Shown here: positions 1 through 11,977 of the stretch, piece after piece | Layout of the letters: every line of letters begins with the position of its first letter | Position numbering within the stretch: the stretch's first letter is position 1 | Assembly: GCA_017429985.1 (NCBI GenBank) | Contig: JAFRNW010000016.1 | Location: 1 to 35,889, forward strand | From: Clostridia bacterium | Lineage (GTDB): Bacteria; Bacillota; Clostridia; Christensenellales; CAG-138 | DNA length: 35,889 nucleotides | Reading direction: 5' to 3' | The notes under the pieces: model-generated | What the model saw: only the letters and a program-made list of their open reading frames with translations | Database searches by the model: none | What the model was told of the DNA's origin: nothing | Translations under genes and position numbers: made by a program

Positions 1-281
<281 letters not shown>

Positions 282-316
282 CTTTCATAATCTCCTTTAA
301 AATATTTTTATAAATC

Positions 317-2395
317 TTAATAGTAACCTCTTCTATTCAACATCCGTTCAACAACGGACGCCGGTGCCTGTTCATAATGCGCAAACTGCATGGTGAACGT
401 TCCTCTGCCCTGTGTCCGGGACCTGAGATCCGTCGCATATCCGAACATTTCCGCAAGGGGGCAGATCGCATCGATGACCTGCGTGCTTCCCCTTGCTTCC
501 ATACCGGAAACATGTCCGCGCCTTGATGTCAGATTGCCCAGCACATCCCCCAGATACTCTTCCGGAACGAGCACTTCGACTTTCATCATCGGCTCGAGGA
601 GAACGGAACCTGCTTTGGGAAGCGCTTCCTTGACGGCAAGCGAGCCGGCTATCTGGAATGCCAGTTCCGAGGAATCAACCTCATGATAGGTTCCGTCCAG
701 CAGCGTCGCTTTCACATCAACGACCTGATACCCTCCGAGCGCACCGGATTCCAGCGCATCGCGGATGCCTTTCTCGACAGACGGGATATATTCTTTCGGA
801 ACAACACCGCCGACGATTTTATCAACGAACTCAAATCCCTTGCCGGGTTCGTTCGGCTCGAAAAGAACCTTGACGTCTCCGAACTGTCCGTGACCGCCGG
901 TCTGCCTGACATAACGGCCCTCCGCCGTAACGGATTTGGTAATGGATTCCTTATAGGCAACCTGCGGACTTCCGACTTTGGCTTCCACATGAAACTCGCG
1001 GATCAGCCGATCCACAATGATCTCAAGATGAAGCTCTCCCATGCCGGCAATGATCGTCTGTCCCGTTTCCGCGTCCGTGTACGTTTTAAAGGTCGGATCC
1101 TCTTCGGAAAGCTTGATCAGCGCGTTTGTCATGCGCTCCTGGCCCGCCTTGGTCTTCGGTTCGATCGCGACTCTGATAACGGGATCCGGAAACTCCATGC
1201 TTTCCAGGAGGATCTGCCTGTTCTCCGCGCAGAGCGAATCGCCTGTGGTCGTATCTTTCAATCCGACAAGCGCAGCGATATCTCCCGCATGCATTTCGTC
1301 AAGTTCCGTCCTTGCGTCCGCATGCATCAAAAGAATACGGCCGACTCTTTCCCTCTTGTTCTTTGTCGCGTTGTACACATAGGACCCGGTCTTCAGTGTG
1401 CCACTGTAGGCTCTGACAAACGCGAGCTTCCCTACAAACGGATCCGTTACGATCTTGAATGCCAGAGCGGCAAACGGCGCGTCATCACGGGGCTCGGCTA
1501 CGATTTCTTTCGTTCCGTCCTTATTGGTTCCCTTTGCAGGCTCAATATCGAGCGGAGACGGAAGAAAATCAACGATCGCATTCAAAAGGGGCTGAACGCC
1601 CTTGTTGCGGTAGGATGTGCCGCAGCAAACCGGGACAAGCTTTCCGGAGATGGTAGCTCTGCGAATCGCTGGGATCAGTTCCTCTGCCTTAAACCATTCG
1701 CCGTTGAAATAGCGCTCCATGAGCTCCTCGTCTTCGCCGAGAATCTCGTCAAGGAGCTTCGCCCGCGTTTCTTTCGCCTCTTCCAGCATATCCTCGGGGA
1801 TGTCCTCCTCTCGGATATCTGTTCCGTCGTCGTTATAGTAGACCTCAGCTTTCATGCTCAGAAGGTCGACGATTCCTTTGAAATTGTCTTCCTTTCCGAT
1901 CGGGAGCTGAATCGGGACGGCGTTCGCATGAAGTCTGTCATGCATCATCTCGATGACATGATAGAAATCAGCGCCGACAATGTCCATCTTGTTGACATAC
2001 GCGATACACGGAACGCCGTATTTCATCGCCTGGTGCCATACGGTCTCCGACTGCGGTTCTACTCCGCCTTTTGCGCAGAATACTGCAACCGCACCGTCCA
2101 AAACGCGAAGAGAACGCTCCACTTCGACTGTGAAATCCACATGACCGGGCGTATCGATAATATTGATACGATACCCGCGCCAGTAGGCCGTCGTGGCAGC
2201 AGAAGTAATCGTAATCCCGCGTTCTCTTTCCTGATCCATGTAATCCATGGCGGCAGCGCCCTCATGGGTTTCGCCGACTTTATGGATCTTCCCAGTGTAA
2301 AACAGGATACGTTCCGTTGTCGTGGTCTTACCGGCGTCGATATGCGCCATAATACCGATATTTCTGGTTTTTTCGAGTGACGTGTCTCTAGGCAA
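317..2395 (-). CDS. fusA: Elongation factor G
   Basis: EF-G is the translocation GTPase; at 692 residues it has the normal length. Motifs seen are the P loop AHIDAGKT (17-24), the switch I region ending RERGITI, DTPGH (81-85) and NKMD (135-138). The domain IV signature GGHGQFGDV and a normal C-terminal domain V follow. The start codon is TTG, not ATG: it encodes the expected family N-terminus [20 protein letters not shown], and an AAGGTG ribosome-binding site lies 7 bases upstream, so no other start is plausible. Only 11 bases separate it from rpsG, placing it in the rpsL-rpsG-fusA-tuf unit. The TTG start is unusual for such a highly expressed gene. Confidence 0.98.
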   Translation of the reverse strand: MPRDTSLEKTRNIGIMAHIDAGKTTTTERILFYTGKIHKVGETHEGAAAMDYMDQERERGITITSAATTAYWRGYRINIIDTPGHVDFTVEVERSLRVLDGAVAVFCAKGGVEPQSETVWHQAMKYGVPCIAYVNKMDIVGADFYHVIEMMHDRLHANAVPIQLPIGKEDNFKGIVDLLSMKAEVYYNDDGTDIREEDIPEDMLEEAKETRAKLLDEILGEDEELMERYFNGEWFKAEELIPAIRRATISGKLVPVCCGTSYRNKGVQPLLNAIVDFLPSPLDIEPAKGTNKDGTKEIVAEPRDDAPFAALAFKIVTDPFVGKLAFVRAYSGTLKTGSYVYNATKNKRERVGRILLMHADARTELDEMHAGDIAALVGLKDTTTGDSLCAENRQILLESMEFPDPVIRVAIEPKTKAGQERMTNALIKLSEEDPTFKTYTDAETGQTIIAGMGELHLEIIVDRLIREFHVEAKVGSPQVAYKESITKSVTAEGRYVRQTGGHGQFGDVKVLFEPNEPGKGFEFVDKIVGGVVPKEYIPSVEKGIRDALESGALGGYQVVDVKATLLDGTYHEVDSSELAFQIAGSLAVKEALPKAGSVLLEPMMKVEVLVPEEYLGDVLGNLTSRRGHVSGMEARGSTQVIDAICPLAEMFGYATDLRSRTQGRGTFTMQFAHYEQAPASVVERMLNRRGYY

Positions 2396-2406
2396 CTTGG
2401 TTCACC

Positions 2407-2877
2407 TTACCACCTGTAGTGTGCGAATGCCTTGTTCGCTTCAGCCATTCTGTGCGTGTCTTCTTTTTTCTTGAACGCATTGCCTGCCGAATTGCTGGCA
2501 TCCAGAATCTCACCGGCAAGCCTGTCGCTCATGGTGCGCTCGGAACGGGCGCGGGCATAGCTGACAAGCCAGCGAAGACCCAGGGTCTGGCGACGCTCCG
2601 GCCTGATCTCGATCGGGACCTGATAAGTGGAACCGCCGACTCTGCGGGCTTTGACTTCAAGAACGGGCATGATGTTGTTCATAGCCTGCTCGAACACTTC
2701 CGCGGGCTCACGGCCGGTTTTGTCCTTGATTTTGTCAAAGGCATCATAAACGGCTTTCTGAGCGACGCCGCGCTTGCCGTCAAGCATGACCTGATTGATC
2801 AGCTTTGTGACAACAGTGCTGTTATAAATAGGGTCAGCAAGGACCTCGCGTTTCGGGATAAATCCTCTTCTAGGCAT
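2407..2877 (-). CDS. rpsG: 30S ribosomal protein S7
   Basis: S7 binds the 3' major domain of 16S rRNA and nucleates assembly of the 30S head. The 156-residue product starts [13 protein letters not shown] and has the family blocks [11 protein letters not shown] and [19 protein letters not shown] and the C-terminal [12 protein letters not shown]. The length is normal. The start ATG has GGAGG eight to nine bases upstream. It lies 14 bases after rpsL and 11 before fusA, the standard str-operon arrangement. In other bacteria S7 can repress its own operon by binding the mRNA; no specific operator was identified here. Confidence 0.98.
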   Translation of the reverse strand: MPRRGFIPKREVLADPIYNSTVVTKLINQVMLDGKRGVAQKAVYDAFDKIKDKTGREPAEVFEQAMNNIMPVLEVKARRVGGSTYQVPIEIRPERRQTLGLRWLVSYARARSERTMSDRLAGEILDASNSAGNAFKKKEDTHRMAEANKAFAHYRW

Positions 2878-2891
2878 AGCTTCGATCCTCC

Positions 2892-3266
2892 TTATTTCTT
2901 AGGCCGCTTTGCGCCGTAAAGGGAACGGCTCTGTTTACGGTCAGCAACACCCGCTGTATCGAGCGCACCGCGAATGATATGATAACGGACACCAGGGAGA
3001 TCCTTGACACGTCCGCCACGGATCAGGACGACAGAGTGCTCCTGCAGATTGTGTCCGATACCGGGAATATAAGCAGTACCTTCGAGTCCGTCCGTCAGAC
3101 GGATACGGGCAATTTTACGCAAAGCCGAGTTCGGCTTTTTCGGTGTCATTGTACGAACTGCCGTGCAGACGCCGCGGCGCTGCGGGCATTGTTTCAAAAT
3201 CGGAGCATTGGACTTGTATTCCACCTGCTCGCGACCCTTCCTAATCAACTGATTAATGGTCGGCAT
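2892..3266 (-). CDS. rpsL: 30S ribosomal protein S12
   Basis: S12 lies at the decoding centre of the 30S subunit. The 124-residue protein starts [13 protein letters not shown] and has the [11 protein letters not shown] block (41-51) and [15 protein letters not shown] (86-100). Lys43 and Lys88, the sites of classical streptomycin-resistance substitutions, are both lysine, so the sequence looks drug-sensitive. The start ATG follows an AGGAGG site. A 98-base gap separates it from the upstream L7Ae-like gene; that gap is A/T-rich with no clear promoter, so rpsL is probably read from the promoter at 3659-3688. Confidence 0.98.
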   Translation of the reverse strand: MPTINQLIRKGREQVEYKSNAPILKQCPQRRGVCTAVRTMTPKKPNSALRKIARIRLTDGLEGTAYIPGIGHNLQEHSVVLIRGGRVKDLPGVRYHIIRGALDTAGVADRKQSRSLYGAKRPKK

Positions 3267-3364
3267 GATTATCCTCCTGAAAAAATCTTACAATCAATAA
3301 AAAATCTATATATCTTACAACTCCCCGCAACCCTTGTAGGGATGTTTGTCCGAAAAAATCCGCC

Positions 3365-3619
3365 TTATTGAACCAGATCGGTTCTCGGGCTTCCCGCTAC
3401 AGCGGCTCCCACATCGATCCCGGCGATTCTGCCCAGCTGTTCCATGTCCGGAACGGAAATCACTTCGATGTCGGACTCTCTGCACTTTTCAATTATCTGC
3501 TCGCGGATAAAGGCGTCCGCATCCTCCGCGAGATAAACCTTCTCAAGTTCCAAGGCATCCAGCCCTTTCAGGACCTGTTTCAGACCAACAACGCTGAACG
3601 CCGTACTATCATCATCCAT
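3365..3619 (-). CDS. L7Ae/L30e-family K-turn RNA-binding protein (YbxF/RplGB-like)
   Basis: Small RNA-binding protein of the L7Ae/L30e/Gadd45 fold. Its place between the rpoC region and rpsL is where YbxF-type proteins lie in many Firmicutes. Family features are GLKQVLKGLD in the first helix, KVYLAEDAD, and the C-terminal core MEQLGRIAGIDVGAAVAG, which in this family carries the kink-turn-contacting loop. I chose the ATG at 3617-3619 (84 residues). The frame stays open to a TTG at 3652, but that codon sits at the predicted transcription start and has no ribosome-binding site. YbxF-like proteins bind K-turn RNAs and associate with ribosomes; a specific role here is inference. It is the first gene of the str transcript. 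Confidence 0.85.
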   Translation of the reverse strand: MDDDSTAFSVVGLKQVLKGLDALELEKVYLAEDADAFIREQIIEKCRESDIEVISVPDMEQLGRIAGIDVGAAVAGSPRTDLVQ

Positions 3620-3658
3620 GTCTTCTCTGCTTTCCTGAAAACGCACTGCCAAAAAAAG

Positions 3659-3688
3659 ATATTATCAGTATTATGATCCTTTTGTCAA
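3659..3688 (-). promoter_or_regulatory. Promoter for the L7Ae-rpsL-rpsG-fusA-tuf unit
   Basis: On the minus strand TTGACA (3683-3688) is followed by an 18-base spacer and TAATAT (3659-3664), preceded by TGA, which makes an extended -10. It overlaps the stop codon of the upstream Cys-rich gene. Predicted initiation near 3652 gives a leader of about 33 bases before the ATG at 3619. It would allow the str genes to be transcribed independently of rpoBC. Confidence 0.75.
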
Positions 3689-4413
3689 TCAATATCTTCA
3701 TCGGAAGGGACCGCGGTCCCCAACCCGACGACCCGTCTGCTTTTGGAGAAAACGACGCGGGACCGGCCGGACCTGATCGGTTCCCATCCCTTGTCCGTCA
3801 TCTCTCTCAGCACCGGATGCCTGAGGATATCGACATACATGCTTCCGGCAAATTTCTTTTCCAATGCGCCGGAAAGCGCTTTTCCAAGGAAAATACCGAT
3901 CACGATCGACGCAGCCCAGAGCACGAACGGGAACCAGGTGCTGATCTCCAGCATGGCGGTTCTCGTATCCCGGATCAGACTCAGCACCACCATGATCAGT
4001 CCGAACAGGACCGCGACCAGCGTCGGCGCATAATCCAGCATAAGAAGCTTTTTCCTGCACTCCTTGCAGATGGAGATCTGAACCGGAATGATGGTCCCGA
4101 ACGGGGCGGCTGAATTTTTGAACAGTTTCCTCTGGATCCGCTTCGGTTCCGGATGTGCCATATACAATATGGCATATCCGTTCCTTTGACCGACCGGTTC
4201 ATGTTTGCAGAACTGGCAGCGAAGCGTTACGAACAGCTGTGCGATACCGCCTTCCGGAAGAAGCTGTTCATACAGGTCAAGATCCCGCATCACCTGCTCC
4301 GGTGTATCCCCGTTCCCGCCCACGGTACACTCACTGCAGGTTCGCATATTCAGCAATGCGCAGTATCTGGTCCCGGACAGCGGGCAGTTGGGATTGTTGG
4401 GGAGCTTTTCCAT
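3685..4413 (-). CDS. Unrecognised Cys-rich protein with two membrane segments
   Basis: I do not recognise this family. The 242-residue protein has an N-terminal part with cysteines at 10, 18, 26 and 29 and two CxxC pairs at 66/69 (CQFC) and 116/119 (CKEC), the look of one or two zinc-ribbon or zinc-knuckle sites. Two hydrophobic segments follow at about 128-147 and 158-178. The C-terminal 60 residues are basic and end in an acidic SDEDID. The start ATG has a GGGAGG site seven to eight bases upstream and lies 27 bases after rpoC, so it should be cotranscribed with RNA polymerase. That insertion point between rpoC and the L7Ae gene is not part of the usual Firmicute order. Function unknown. Confidence 0.7.
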   Translation of the reverse strand: MEKLPNNPNCPLSGTRYCALLNMRTCSECTVGGNGDTPEQVMRDLDLYEQLLPEGGIAQLFVTLRCQFCKHEPVGQRNGYAILYMAHPEPKRIQRKLFKNSAAPFGTIIPVQISICKECRKKLLMLDYAPTLVAVLFGLIMVVLSLIRDTRTAMLEISTWFPFVLWAASIVIGIFLGKALSGALEKKFAGSMYVDILRHPVLREMTDKGWEPIRSGRSRVVFSKSRRVVGLGTAVPSDEDID

Positions 4414-4440
4414 CGTTTTCCTCCCGGGTTATCCCCTGTG

Positions 4441-7400
4441 TCAGCCGATATCGGTGGAACGGTCGCGCACCGATACGTTGCGGTACCGTTTCAGTCCGAT
4501 TCCGGCGGGGATCAGTTTTCCGATCAGGACGTTCTCCTTCAGTCCGAGCAGCGGATCGACCTTGCCTTTGATGGCCGCTTCTGTCAGGACACGCGTTGTC
4601 TCCTGGAAAGATGCGGCAGACAGGAAGGATTCCGTCGCCAGGGCGGCCTTGGTGACGCCGAGCAGCTTGCGCTTTGCGATCGCGGGCTGTCCGCCTTCCG
4701 CCGTGACCCTGTCGTTTTCCTGTTCAAACGTGAAGATATCGGTCAGCTCTCCGGGCAGGAGGTTCGTATCGCCGGCGTCTTCCACCTGCACCTTGCGGAG
4801 CATCTGGCGGATGATGATCTCGATGTGTTTATCCGAAATCTCAACGCCCTGCAGACGGTATACGCTCTGGACCTCTCTCAGCAGGTACGCCTGTACGCCC
4901 TTTACGCCTCTGATCTTCAGGATGTCGTGCGGGTTGACGGAGCCCTCTGTCAGTTCGTCTCCCGCTTCGACCACGTCGCCTTCCTGAACTTTCATCTTGC
5001 TGCCGAACGGAATCAGGTAGGTCTCTGTTTCCCCTTCGTCATTCGTGATGATCGTTTCACGGCGTTTCTTGCTCTCGTCGATGTGGACTGTGCCGCTGAT
5101 TTCCGAAATGACCGCAAGGCCCTTCGGTTTCCTTGCCTCAAACAGTTCCTCGACACGGGGAAGACCCTGTGTGATGTCCTCTGCCGTAGCAACGCCGCCC
5201 GTATGGAACGTACGCATCGTCAGCTGTGTTCCGGGTTCGCCGATCGCCTGTGCGGCAATGATGCCGACCGCTTCGCCGATGTTGACCGGATCGCCGGTCG
5301 CAAGGTTGGCGCCGTAGCATTTTGCGCATACGCCGGATTTGCATCTGCAGGTAAAGACGCTCCTGCAGGTTACGCTTTCCACTCCGGCTTTTTCGATTGC
5401 CTCGGCCTGCTCGTAGGAGATCATTTGATTCTCCTCCACGATGACCTCGCCCGTCTTCGGATTGATGACCGGATCGACCGTATAACGTCCGATGACCCTG
5501 CTTCTCAGGGGCTCGACCAGCTTGCTGCCGTCGCGGATCTCCGTGATGACCATGCCCTTCGGCGTTTCGCCGCGCTCCGCAAAGCAGTCATCCTCGCGGA
5601 CGATCACTTCCTGGGAAACGTCAACAAGACGCCGGGTCAGATAACCGGAGTCCGCCGTACGGAGCGCCGTATCGGCAAGACCTTTCCTCGCGCCGTGAGA
5701 CGAAATGAAGAACTCCAGAACGGACAGGCCTTCACGGAAGTTCGCACGGATCGGAACCTCGATGATCTTGCCGTTCGGATCCGCCATAAGGCCGCGCATA
5801 CCGGCGAGCTGACGGATCTGCGCCGTGGAACCACGGGCACCGGAATTCGCCATCATGTAAATCGGATTGAACGCATCCAGAGAATCCATCAGCGCTTTGG
5901 AAACGCTTTCCGTTGTTTTCTCCCAGATATTGATGACGCGCTCGCGGCGTTCGTGATCGCTCAGGAGACCGCTTCTGAAAATATTGTCGATCTCAACGAC
6001 CTTCTTTTCCGCGTCCGCGATCATTTCCTTCTTCTCGGAAGGAACCTGAATGTCCTGGAAACCGACGGTGATGCCGCCGCGTGTGGAGTAGGTGTATCCG
6101 AGTTTCTTGATTTTATCCAGCGTTTCCGCCGTCTTCGTCGGACCATATTTGCGGTAGCAGTAGTCGACGATATTGCCGAGATCCTTTTTCACGACCAGAT
6201 GGTCGATCTCAAAGCGGAACATATCCTCTGCCGTCTCTCTCGGAACAAATCCGAGATCCTGCGGAATCGCATTGTTGAAGATCACCTTGCCGACCGTCGT
6301 ATCGACAACGCGCCTGTAAGTCTTCCCTTCGAATTCACGGGTCAGTCTGATCTTGACCTTTGCCTGGAGCGAAACATCTCCCGTCTGATATGCCATGATG
6401 GCCTCGTCTTCGGAATGGAAGATCTTTCCTTCTCCCTTGGCGCCGTCACGCTCCAGCGTGAGGTAATAGCAGCCCATGACCATGTCCTGTGTCGGAGAAA
6501 CGACCGGACGGCCGTCCTGGGGCTTCAAGATGTTGTTGGAAGCCAGCATCAGGAACCTTGCCTCGGACTGTGCCTCCACGGACAGCGGTACGTGTACAGC
6601 CATCTGGTCGCCGTCAAAGTCGGCATTGAACGCCGTGCAGACCAGCGGATGAAGCTTGATGGCGCGTCCTTCCACAAGGACGGGCTCGAACGCCTGGATG
6701 CCGAGTCTGTGCAGCGTAGGCGCACGGTTGAGCAGGACCGGATGGTCCTTGATCACGTCTTCCAGCGCTCCCCAGACCTCGTTGGATCCTCTTTCAACCA
6801 TTCTCTTTGCGCCTTTCACATTCTGCGCATAACCGTCCTTCACAAGGTTCTTCATCACGAACGGCTTGAACAGCTCAAGCGCCATCTCTTTGGGAAGACC
6901 GCACTGATACATCTTGAGTTCCGGGCCGACAACGATAACGGAACGGCCGGAATAGTCAACACGCTTGCCCAGCAGGTTCTGACGGAAACGTCCCTGTTTG
7001 CCGCGCAGCATGTCGGACAGGGATTTCAGCGGTCTGTTGCCCGGTCCGGTGACCGGACGGCTTCTGCGGCCGTTGTCGATCAGAGCGTCCACCGCTTCCT
7101 GAAGCATACGCTTTTCATTCCGGACAATGATATCCGGCGCACGGAGCTCAAGCAGTTTCTTGAGACGGTTGTTCCTGTTGATGACTCTGCGATACAGATC
7201 GTTCAGGTCGCTCGTTGCGAACCTGCCGCCGTCCAGCTGAACCATCGGCCTGAGATCCGGCGGAATGACCGGGATCACTGTCAGAATGATCCATTCGGGT
7301 CTGTTTCCGCTCTTGATGAAGGCTTCCACTACTTCAAGACGCTTGATCGCGCTTGCTCTCTTCTGGCCGGAAGAATTGGCGATCTCCTCGCGGAGCTCTT

Positions 7401-7968
7401 CCTCCAGTTTCTGCAGGTCCAGATCGCAGAGCAGTTTTCGGATCGCTTCCGCGCCCATGCCGGCGCTGAACGCCTTCTGACCGTACTGGTCGATCGCGTC
7501 ACGGTATTCCTTGTCCGTCAGGATCTGTTTGTACTGCAGTCCTGTGTCGCCGGGATCCGTCACGACATAAGCCGCAAAGTACAGCACCTGTTCGAGTGCG
7601 CGCGGGCTCATGTCCAGCAGCATCTTCATGCGGCATGGAATCCCTTTGAAATACCAGATGTGAGACACGGGAACGGCAAGCTCAATATGGCCCATCCGTT
7701 CGCGTCTTACCTTCGCGCGCGTCACTTCAACGCCGCACTTTTCGCAGACGATACCCTTGTAACGGCCGCGTTTATATCTGCCGCAATGGCATTCCCGGTC
7801 CTTTGTCGGCCCGAAAATGCGCTCGCAGTACAGTCCGTCCTTTTCAGGCTTCAACGTCCTGTAATTGATCGTTTCCGGCTTTTTGACCTCTCCATGAGAC
7901 CACTCAAGGATTTTTTCAGGTGAGGCAAGACCTATCTGTAAAGCATCAAAATTTGTCAGTTCAAACAC
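4441..7968 (-). CDS. rpoC: DNA-directed RNA polymerase subunit beta-prime
   Basis: The catalytic large subunit of RNA polymerase, 1175 residues, normal for Firmicutes that lack the large insertions of proteobacterial RpoC. The N-terminal zinc ribbon has Cys60, 62, 75 and 78. The active-site Mg2+ loop NADFDGDQM lies at 448-456 (Asp451, 453, 455). The bridge helix/trigger loop region contains [16 protein letters not shown]. The second zinc site is the Cys cluster [17 protein letters not shown]. The start is GTG with GGGAG nine bases upstream, and the N-terminus [20 protein letters not shown] matches the family. It lies 33 bases after rpoB and is cotranscribed with it. Confidence 0.98.
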   Translation of the reverse strand: MFELTNFDALQIGLASPEKILEWSHGEVKKPETINYRTLKPEKDGLYCERIFGPTKDRECHCGRYKRGRYKGIVCEKCGVEVTRAKVRRERMGHIELAVPVSHIWYFKGIPCRMKMLLDMSPRALEQVLYFAAYVVTDPGDTGLQYKQILTDKEYRDAIDQYGQKAFSAGMGAEAIRKLLCDLDLQKLEEELREEIANSSGQKRASAIKRLEVVEAFIKSGNRPEWIILTVIPVIPPDLRPMVQLDGGRFATSDLNDLYRRVINRNNRLKKLLELRAPDIIVRNEKRMLQEAVDALIDNGRRSRPVTGPGNRPLKSLSDMLRGKQGRFRQNLLGKRVDYSGRSVIVVGPELKMYQCGLPKEMALELFKPFVMKNLVKDGYAQNVKGAKRMVERGSNEVWGALEDVIKDHPVLLNRAPTLHRLGIQAFEPVLVEGRAIKLHPLVCTAFNADFDGDQMAVHVPLSVEAQSEARFLMLASNNILKPQDGRPVVSPTQDMVMGCYYLTLERDGAKGEGKIFHSEDEAIMAYQTGDVSLQAKVKIRLTREFEGKTYRRVVDTTVGKVIFNNAIPQDLGFVPRETAEDMFRFEIDHLVVKKDLGNIVDYCYRKYGPTKTAETLDKIKKLGYTYSTRGGITVGFQDIQVPSEKKEMIADAEKKVVEIDNIFRSGLLSDHERRERVINIWEKTTESVSKALMDSLDAFNPIYMMANSGARGSTAQIRQLAGMRGLMADPNGKIIEVPIRANFREGLSVLEFFISSHGARKGLADTALRTADSGYLTRRLVDVSQEVIVREDDCFAERGETPKGMVITEIRDGSKLVEPLRSRVIGRYTVDPVINPKTGEVIVEENQMISYEQAEAIEKAGVESVTCRSVFTCRCKSGVCAKCYGANLATGDPVNIGEAVGIIAAQAIGEPGTQLTMRTFHTGGVATAEDITQGLPRVEELFEARKPKGLAVISEISGTVHIDESKKRRETIITNDEGETETYLIPFGSKMKVQEGDVVEAGDELTEGSVNPHDILKIRGVKGVQAYLLREVQSVYRLQGVEISDKHIEIIIRQMLRKVQVEDAGDTNLLPGELTDIFTFEQENDRVTAEGGQPAIAKRKLLGVTKAALATESFLSAASFQETTRVLTEAAIKGKVDPLLGLKENVLIGKLIPAGIGLKRYRNVSVRDRSTDIG

Positions 7969-8001
7969 TGTAATAATCTCCCTTCTGAAATATCCCCGGT
8001 G

Positions 8002-11000
8002 TTACTCGTTATCGTCCCGGTCAACGTCGTCCAAAGAATCGAAGCCCAGATCATCATCCATCAGATCATCGCCTGCTTCCAGCACTGGCGCTTCCAGATC
8101 ATCCGGCAGCGGCTCGTCATCCTTATCGTCAAATTCGTCCAGCAGAGAGTCTCCGTCGTCTGGGATCTCATCCGTGTCAAAATCGTCGAATTCTGCAAAC
8201 TCGTCGTCTTCGAAGGACTCGTCATAATCGTCTTCCGTTTCGGGAACCGTGATGGCGGGCATATCCTCAGCTCCGGACATATTGACACCCAGCGACGGCG
8301 TGTCGTCTTCATCGTCCTCGCCGATAATGATTTCCTCTCTTGATTCGGAGAGCACCTTCACATCCAGCGCGAGGGACTGCAGTTCTTTGATCAGAACCTT
8401 GAAAGACTCCGGAATCCCCGCGGGAGGCACGTTCTCACCCTTCACGATCGATTCATATGTCTTTACGCGCCCGACCGTATCGTCCGATTTTACAGTCAGA
8501 ATTTCCTGCAGTGTATATGCGGCGCCGTAAGCTTCCAGGGCCCAGACTTCCATTTCGCCGAAACGCTGGCCTCCGAACTGCGCTTTTCCGCCGAGAGGCT
8601 GCTGCGTCACGAGGCTGTACGGTCCGGTGGAGCGCGCGTGGATCTTGTCGTCCACCAGATGATGCAGCTTCAGGTAATACATGTAACCGACCGTAATGCG
8701 GTTCTCAAAGGGTTCGCCCGAACGTCCGTCATACAGAACCGTTTTCCCGTCGGCATCGCAGCCGGCTTTCACAAGCAGATCCTTGATATCCTGCTCCGTC
8801 GCGCCGTCAAATACCGGTGTGGCGATATGGATGCCCAGCATCTTGCATGCCATGCCCAGATGGAGTTCCAGAACCTGTCCGATGTTCATACGGGACGGAA
8901 CACCCAAAGGATTCAGAACGATCTGGAGCGGTGTGCCGTCCGGAAGGAACGGCATATCCTCTTCCGGAAGAATTCTTGAAATAACGCCTTTGTTGCCGTG
9001 GCGGCCTGCCATCTTGTCTCCGACGCTGATCTTTCTCTTCTGGGCGATATATACGCGGACCATCTTGTTCACGCCGGGGCCGAGTTCATCCTTGCTTGCC
9101 CGGTCAAACACCTTGACATCCACGACGACGCCGCCTTCACCGTGCGGAACGCGGAGAGACGTGTCTCGGACATCACGCGCTTTCTCGCCGAAAATCGCTC
9201 TCAGAAGCCGTTCTTCCGCAGTCAGCTCCGTTTCGCCCTTCGGCGTCACTTTTCCGACCAGAATATCACCCGAGCGGACTTCTGCGCCGGGACGGATAAT
9301 GCCGTTCTCATCCAGCTGCGACAGAGCATCCTCGCCGATATTCGGAATGTCCCTGGTGATTTCCTCCGGTCCGAGCTTTGTATCGCGCGCCTCGAGTTCA
9401 TGTTCCTCGATGTGGATGGAGGTGAAGACGTCTTCCTTCACCAGCTTCTCACTGATCAGGACCGCGTCCTCATAGTTGTAGCCTTCCCAGGTCATGAATC
9501 CGATCAGGATATTCCTGCCGAGCGCGATTTCTCCACCGTCCGTGGAAGCGCCGTCCGCAATGACTTCCCGCTTGGCGACATGCTGTCCCTTTTTCACGAT
9601 CGGCCTCTGGTTCAGACAGGTGCCCTGGTTGCTTCTCTGGAACTTCGTCAGAGTATAAACATGATCGACACCCGCCTCGTCCCGGATCGTAATGGAATCC
9701 GCGGAAACACGCTCCACCGTACCGTCCGTATCGGACAGAACAACGATGCCCGAGTCGGCAGCGGCCTTATATTCCATACCGGTCGCGACGATCGGCGCCT
9801 GCGGTTTGAGAAGCGGAACCGCCTGACGCTGCATGTTGGAGCCCATCAGAGCACGGTTCGCGTCGTCGTTCTCAAGGAACGGAATCATGGCCGTAGCAAC
9901 CGATACCAGCTGCTTCGGAGAAACGTCCATATAATCCACTTCCGTGTTCTTGACCTCAACGATCTGCTCACGCATACGCGCTGCGACACGGTCGCGCTTG
10001 AACCAATGGGTCTCGGGATCGATTTCCTCATTTGCCTGCGCAACAATGAAATGATCCTCTTCATCCGCGGTCAGGTACTCGATCCTGTCCGTAATGATCC
10101 GGTTTTTCTTGTCAACAAACCGGTACGGCGCTTCAATAAATCCGTATTCGTTGATTCTTGCATAGGTTGACAGCGAGTTGATCAGACCGATGTTCGGACC
10201 TTCAGGCGTCTCGATCGGGCACATGCGTCCGTAATGAGAATAGTGCACGTCACGGACTTCGAAAGTTGCACGCTCACGGTTCAGTCCTCCGGGACCAAGC
10301 GCGGAAAGACGGCGTTTGTGCGTCAGTTCCGCAAGCGGATTGGTCTGGTCCATGAACTGGGACAGCTGGGAGGACCCGAAGAACTCCTTGATCGCGGCCG
10401 TAACAGGTCTGATGTTGATCAAATTGGAAGGCATGACCACATCCATATCCTGGATGCCCATCCTCTCACGGACAACGCGCTCCAGACGCGTTAATCCGAC
10501 GCGCATCTGATTCTGAAGCAGTTCGCCCACGCTGCGGATGCGGCGGTTGCCGAGATGGTCGATGTCATCCGTATGTCCGATGCCGTACGGCATCCCGATC
10601 AGGTAGGAAATGGACGCAACGATATCATCCGGCACAATGTGGCGCGGGATCAGGTCAAAATAATGCTTATGCAGGAACTCTTTCAGCTGCTCTTCATCCA
10701 TTCCCTCTGCTTCGCCCAGCAACTCTTTCAGAGTCGGAATGTGGACAAATTCGTCCAGACCGGCAGACTTCGGGTCGAACGGAAGGAATCCGGAAGCGTC
10801 GGCGAAGTTGTTTCCAACGATCTTCACGCGCTGATCGCCTACTCTGACCCAGACCATATTAATACCGGCGTCCTGAATCGCCTTGGCCGTTTCACGGTCA
10901 ATCGTCTGTCCGGCTTCGGCAAGGATCTCGCCCGTCAACTCGGATACGACCGTTTCGTCGGCGATTCTGCCCTTCAGGCGTTCCTTGATCGCGAGCTTCT

Positions 11001-11823
11001 TGTTGAATTTGTAGCGTCCGACGCGCGCCAGATCATAGCGTTTGTCAAAGAACAGCGCATTCAGCAGAGAACGGGCGCTTTCCTCTGTCGGAGGCTCTCC
11101 CGGACGCTGCCGTTTATAGATCTCGATCAGGCCTTCCGCAACGGAATGGGTCGGGTCTTTCTGGAGGGTCGCTTCAAGCCGCTCATCCTCGCCGAGAAGA
11201 TCCAGGATCTCGGAATTTGTTCCATAGCCGAGTGCGCGCAGCAGCGACGTGATATGCACCTTGCGCTGACGGTCGATCTTCACGTAAAGAATGCCGTTGG
11301 AATCCGTCTCATACTCAAGCCACGCACCGCGGTTGGGAATGACCTGGGAAGAAAACAGCTGTTTCCCGATCTTATCAAAACTTTCTGCATAATATACGCC
11401 AGGGGAGCGGACAAGCTGGGATACGATAACACGCTCTGCGCCGTTGATGATAAAAGTTCCCTGCGGCGTCATGAGCGGGAAATCACCGAGAAATACTTCC
11501 TGTTGTTTCACTTCGCCTGTTTCCTTGTTGATCAGGCGCACGCTGACGCGCAGCGGAGCGGCATAGTTTACGTCACGCTCCTTGCACTCTGTGATAGAAT
11601 ACTTCGGGTGATCGGTATCTACTTTATAATCGACAAATTCAAGAACGAGTTTTCCGGAATAGTCTGTAATCGGAGAAATGTCATCCAGAACCTCTTTCAG
11701 GTCTTCTTTAAGAAAACGGTAATAGGAATTCTTCTGTACCTCGATCAGATCTGGCATGTCCAGTATTTCATGGATTCTTGAAAAGCTCTTGCGTGTCTTC
11801 TGTCCCATCTTGACATCATGCAT
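8002..11823 (-). CDS. rpoB: DNA-directed RNA polymerase subunit beta, with long acidic C-terminal tail
   Basis: RNA polymerase beta subunit, 1273 residues. The rifampicin pocket runs about 483-514, with Asp492, His502 and Ser507 at the positions equivalent to E. coli 516, 526 and 531, so it looks rifampicin-sensitive. [17 protein letters not shown], the flap and [10 protein letters not shown] are present. The family core ends near residue 1168. The last ~105 residues form an extension in which about half the residues are Asp or Glu and only two are basic. The start ATG has GGGGTG about ten bases upstream. rplJ-rplL are not upstream; a cell-wall gene is, and rpoB has its own promoter at 11978-12006. 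Confidence 0.98.
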   Translation of the reverse strand: MHDVKMGQKTRKSFSRIHEILDMPDLIEVQKNSYYRFLKEDLKEVLDDISPITDYSGKLVLEFVDYKVDTDHPKYSITECKERDVNYAAPLRVSVRLINKETGEVKQQEVFLGDFPLMTPQGTFIINGAERVIVSQLVRSPGVYYAESFDKIGKQLFSSQVIPNRGAWLEYETDSNGILYVKIDRQRKVHITSLLRALGYGTNSEILDLLGEDERLEATLQKDPTHSVAEGLIEIYKRQRPGEPPTEESARSLLNALFFDKRYDLARVGRYKFNKKLAIKERLKGRIADETVVSELTGEILAEAGQTIDRETAKAIQDAGINMVWVRVGDQRVKIVGNNFADASGFLPFDPKSAGLDEFVHIPTLKELLGEAEGMDEEQLKEFLHKHYFDLIPRHIVPDDIVASISYLIGMPYGIGHTDDIDHLGNRRIRSVGELLQNQMRVGLTRLERVVRERMGIQDMDVVMPSNLINIRPVTAAIKEFFGSSQLSQFMDQTNPLAELTHKRRLSALGPGGLNRERATFEVRDVHYSHYGRMCPIETPEGPNIGLINSLSTYARINEYGFIEAPYRFVDKKNRIITDRIEYLTADEEDHFIVAQANEEIDPETHWFKRDRVAARMREQIVEVKNTEVDYMDVSPKQLVSVATAMIPFLENDDANRALMGSNMQRQAVPLLKPQAPIVATGMEYKAAADSGIVVLSDTDGTVERVSADSITIRDEAGVDHVYTLTKFQRSNQGTCLNQRPIVKKGQHVAKREVIADGASTDGGEIALGRNILIGFMTWEGYNYEDAVLISEKLVKEDVFTSIHIEEHELEARDTKLGPEEITRDIPNIGEDALSQLDENGIIRPGAEVRSGDILVGKVTPKGETELTAEERLLRAIFGEKARDVRDTSLRVPHGEGGVVVDVKVFDRASKDELGPGVNKMVRVYIAQKRKISVGDKMAGRHGNKGVISRILPEEDMPFLPDGTPLQIVLNPLGVPSRMNIGQVLELHLGMACKMLGIHIATPVFDGATEQDIKDLLVKAGCDADGKTVLYDGRSGEPFENRITVGYMYYLKLHHLVDDKIHARSTGPYSLVTQQPLGGKAQFGGQRFGEMEVWALEAYGAAYTLQEILTVKSDDTVGRVKTYESIVKGENVPPAGIPESFKVLIKELQSLALDVKVLSESREEIIIGEDDEDDTPSLGVNMSGAEDMPAITVPETEDDYDESFEDDEFAEFDDFDTDEIPDDGDSLLDEFDDKDDEPLPDDLEAPVLEAGDDLMDDDLGFDSLDDVDRDDNE

Positions 11824-11977
11824 AATTTGGCTTCACCCCTTGCTGATACAATGCAGTGTATCGTATTTGCTTATAAATCCGGCCCCGGAATCCGTCGTTA
11901 TTCGAACCGGACAGGCTTCGGAAAAGTGCGGATAGTAAGGCATATTACCACTATCTTAAACTATAAGCCAATTTAGA

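Noticed and set aside
683..2380. Open frame of 565 codons opposite fusA, with similar ones opposite rpoB (8998-10170, 10555-11781)
   Set aside because: Antisense shadows of highly expressed genes; the translations show no family motif.
4153..7923. Very long open frame (1256 codons) on the plus strand opposite rpoC
   Set aside because: It mirrors rpoC codon by codon; rpoC rarely uses codons that would give stops in that frame. No family similarity and no ribosome-binding site; rpoC on the other strand is certain.
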